Positions 63,964 through 64,000 of a DNA stretch of 64,000 nt are shown here, piece by piece. This DNA comes from Roseococcus thiosulfatophilus (GTDB lineage: Bacteria; Pseudomonadota; Alphaproteobacteria; Acetobacterales; Acetobacteraceae), in assembly GCF_017311575.1 (NCBI RefSeq), contig NZ_JAFFQY010000002.1, forward strand, positions 107,996-171,995. Direction: 5' to 3'. The notes under the pieces were generated by a model that had not been told where the DNA came from, did no database searches, and saw nothing but the letters and a program-made list of their open reading frames with translations. Position 1 is the first letter of the stretch. The number at the start of each line of letters is the position of its first letter. The position numbers were made by a program, and so were the translations under genes.

Positions 63964-64000
63964 GCGGGGAGCGCGCGGCCGGTGCAGGCGCCTCGGCCTA

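Overview
The window is chromosomal DNA of very high GC content with dense, short-spaced operons. TRAP and Bug-type (TctC) binding proteins, several biotin-, flavin- and CoA-dependent catabolic clusters, a PhaAB-type Mrp antiporter and a nu-class GST together suggest an alphaproteobacterium, probably of the Acetobacteraceae (Roseomonas-like). That placement is inference from gene content; no rRNA or phylogenetic marker is present.

Layout. 1-2139: a TRAP transporter (dctP-dctQ-dctM, minus strand; dctM runs off the left edge). 2273-5413: glmU-glmS, supplying UDP-GlcNAc. 5507-6516: a TM2 membrane protein divergent from a GST. 6622-6711: tRNA-Ser(GCU). 6699-18523: an 11.8-kb integrative island flanked by a 16-bp direct repeat of the tRNA 3' end. 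It carries a P4-type tyrosine integrase, an AlpA-like regulator, a prim-pol/SF3 helicase, a translationally coupled block of three unknown genes and, next to the tRNA, a cargo segment with a cytosine-5 methyltransferase and a NotI-family restriction enzyme. 18751-21114: an orphan PAS-rich hybrid histidine kinase. 21474-26087: a complete branched-chain amino-acid type ABC operon (livG-F-H-M-K order). 26358-27992: a Baeyer-Villiger monooxygenase. 27996-37257: a catabolic block consisting of a leftward operon (biotin carrier, biotin carboxylase, carboxyltransferase, two TctC-type binding proteins, SDR), a divergent GntR regulator and a double-domain CaiB CoA-transferase, with similar ATCACAA-containing sites in front of both arms. 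37265-43129: a glycosyltransferase divergent from a 1569-residue multidomain glycan-assembly protein. 43133-49565: ptsN-like gene followed by the whole mrp(AB)CDEFG antiporter operon. 49656-52469: a three-subunit Hcn/opine-oxidase-like dehydrogenase. 52529-53789: small proteins, two of them of stress-associated DUF families. 53834-56468: tandem DszA/NtaA-type flavin monooxygenases. 56590-58209: a YtcJ-like amidohydrolase. 58408-63963: a PotABCD-like ABC operon that includes a D-2-hydroxyacid dehydrogenase and a class II aldolase.

The most interesting part is the island. It has the int-alpA-primase core of P4-like satellites, a defence cargo slot, six copies of TCCCCACA placed three at each end (candidate integrase arm sites), three 11-bp iterons plus a 28-bp perfect palindrome around the primase 3' end (candidate replication or control region), a regulator made of two tandem winged-helix-like repeats, and a protein whose C-terminus resembles phage scaffold proteins although no capsid gene is present. 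Many start codons below were moved to internal ATG or GTG codons because of Shine-Dalgarno spacing or 4-bp overlaps with the preceding gene.
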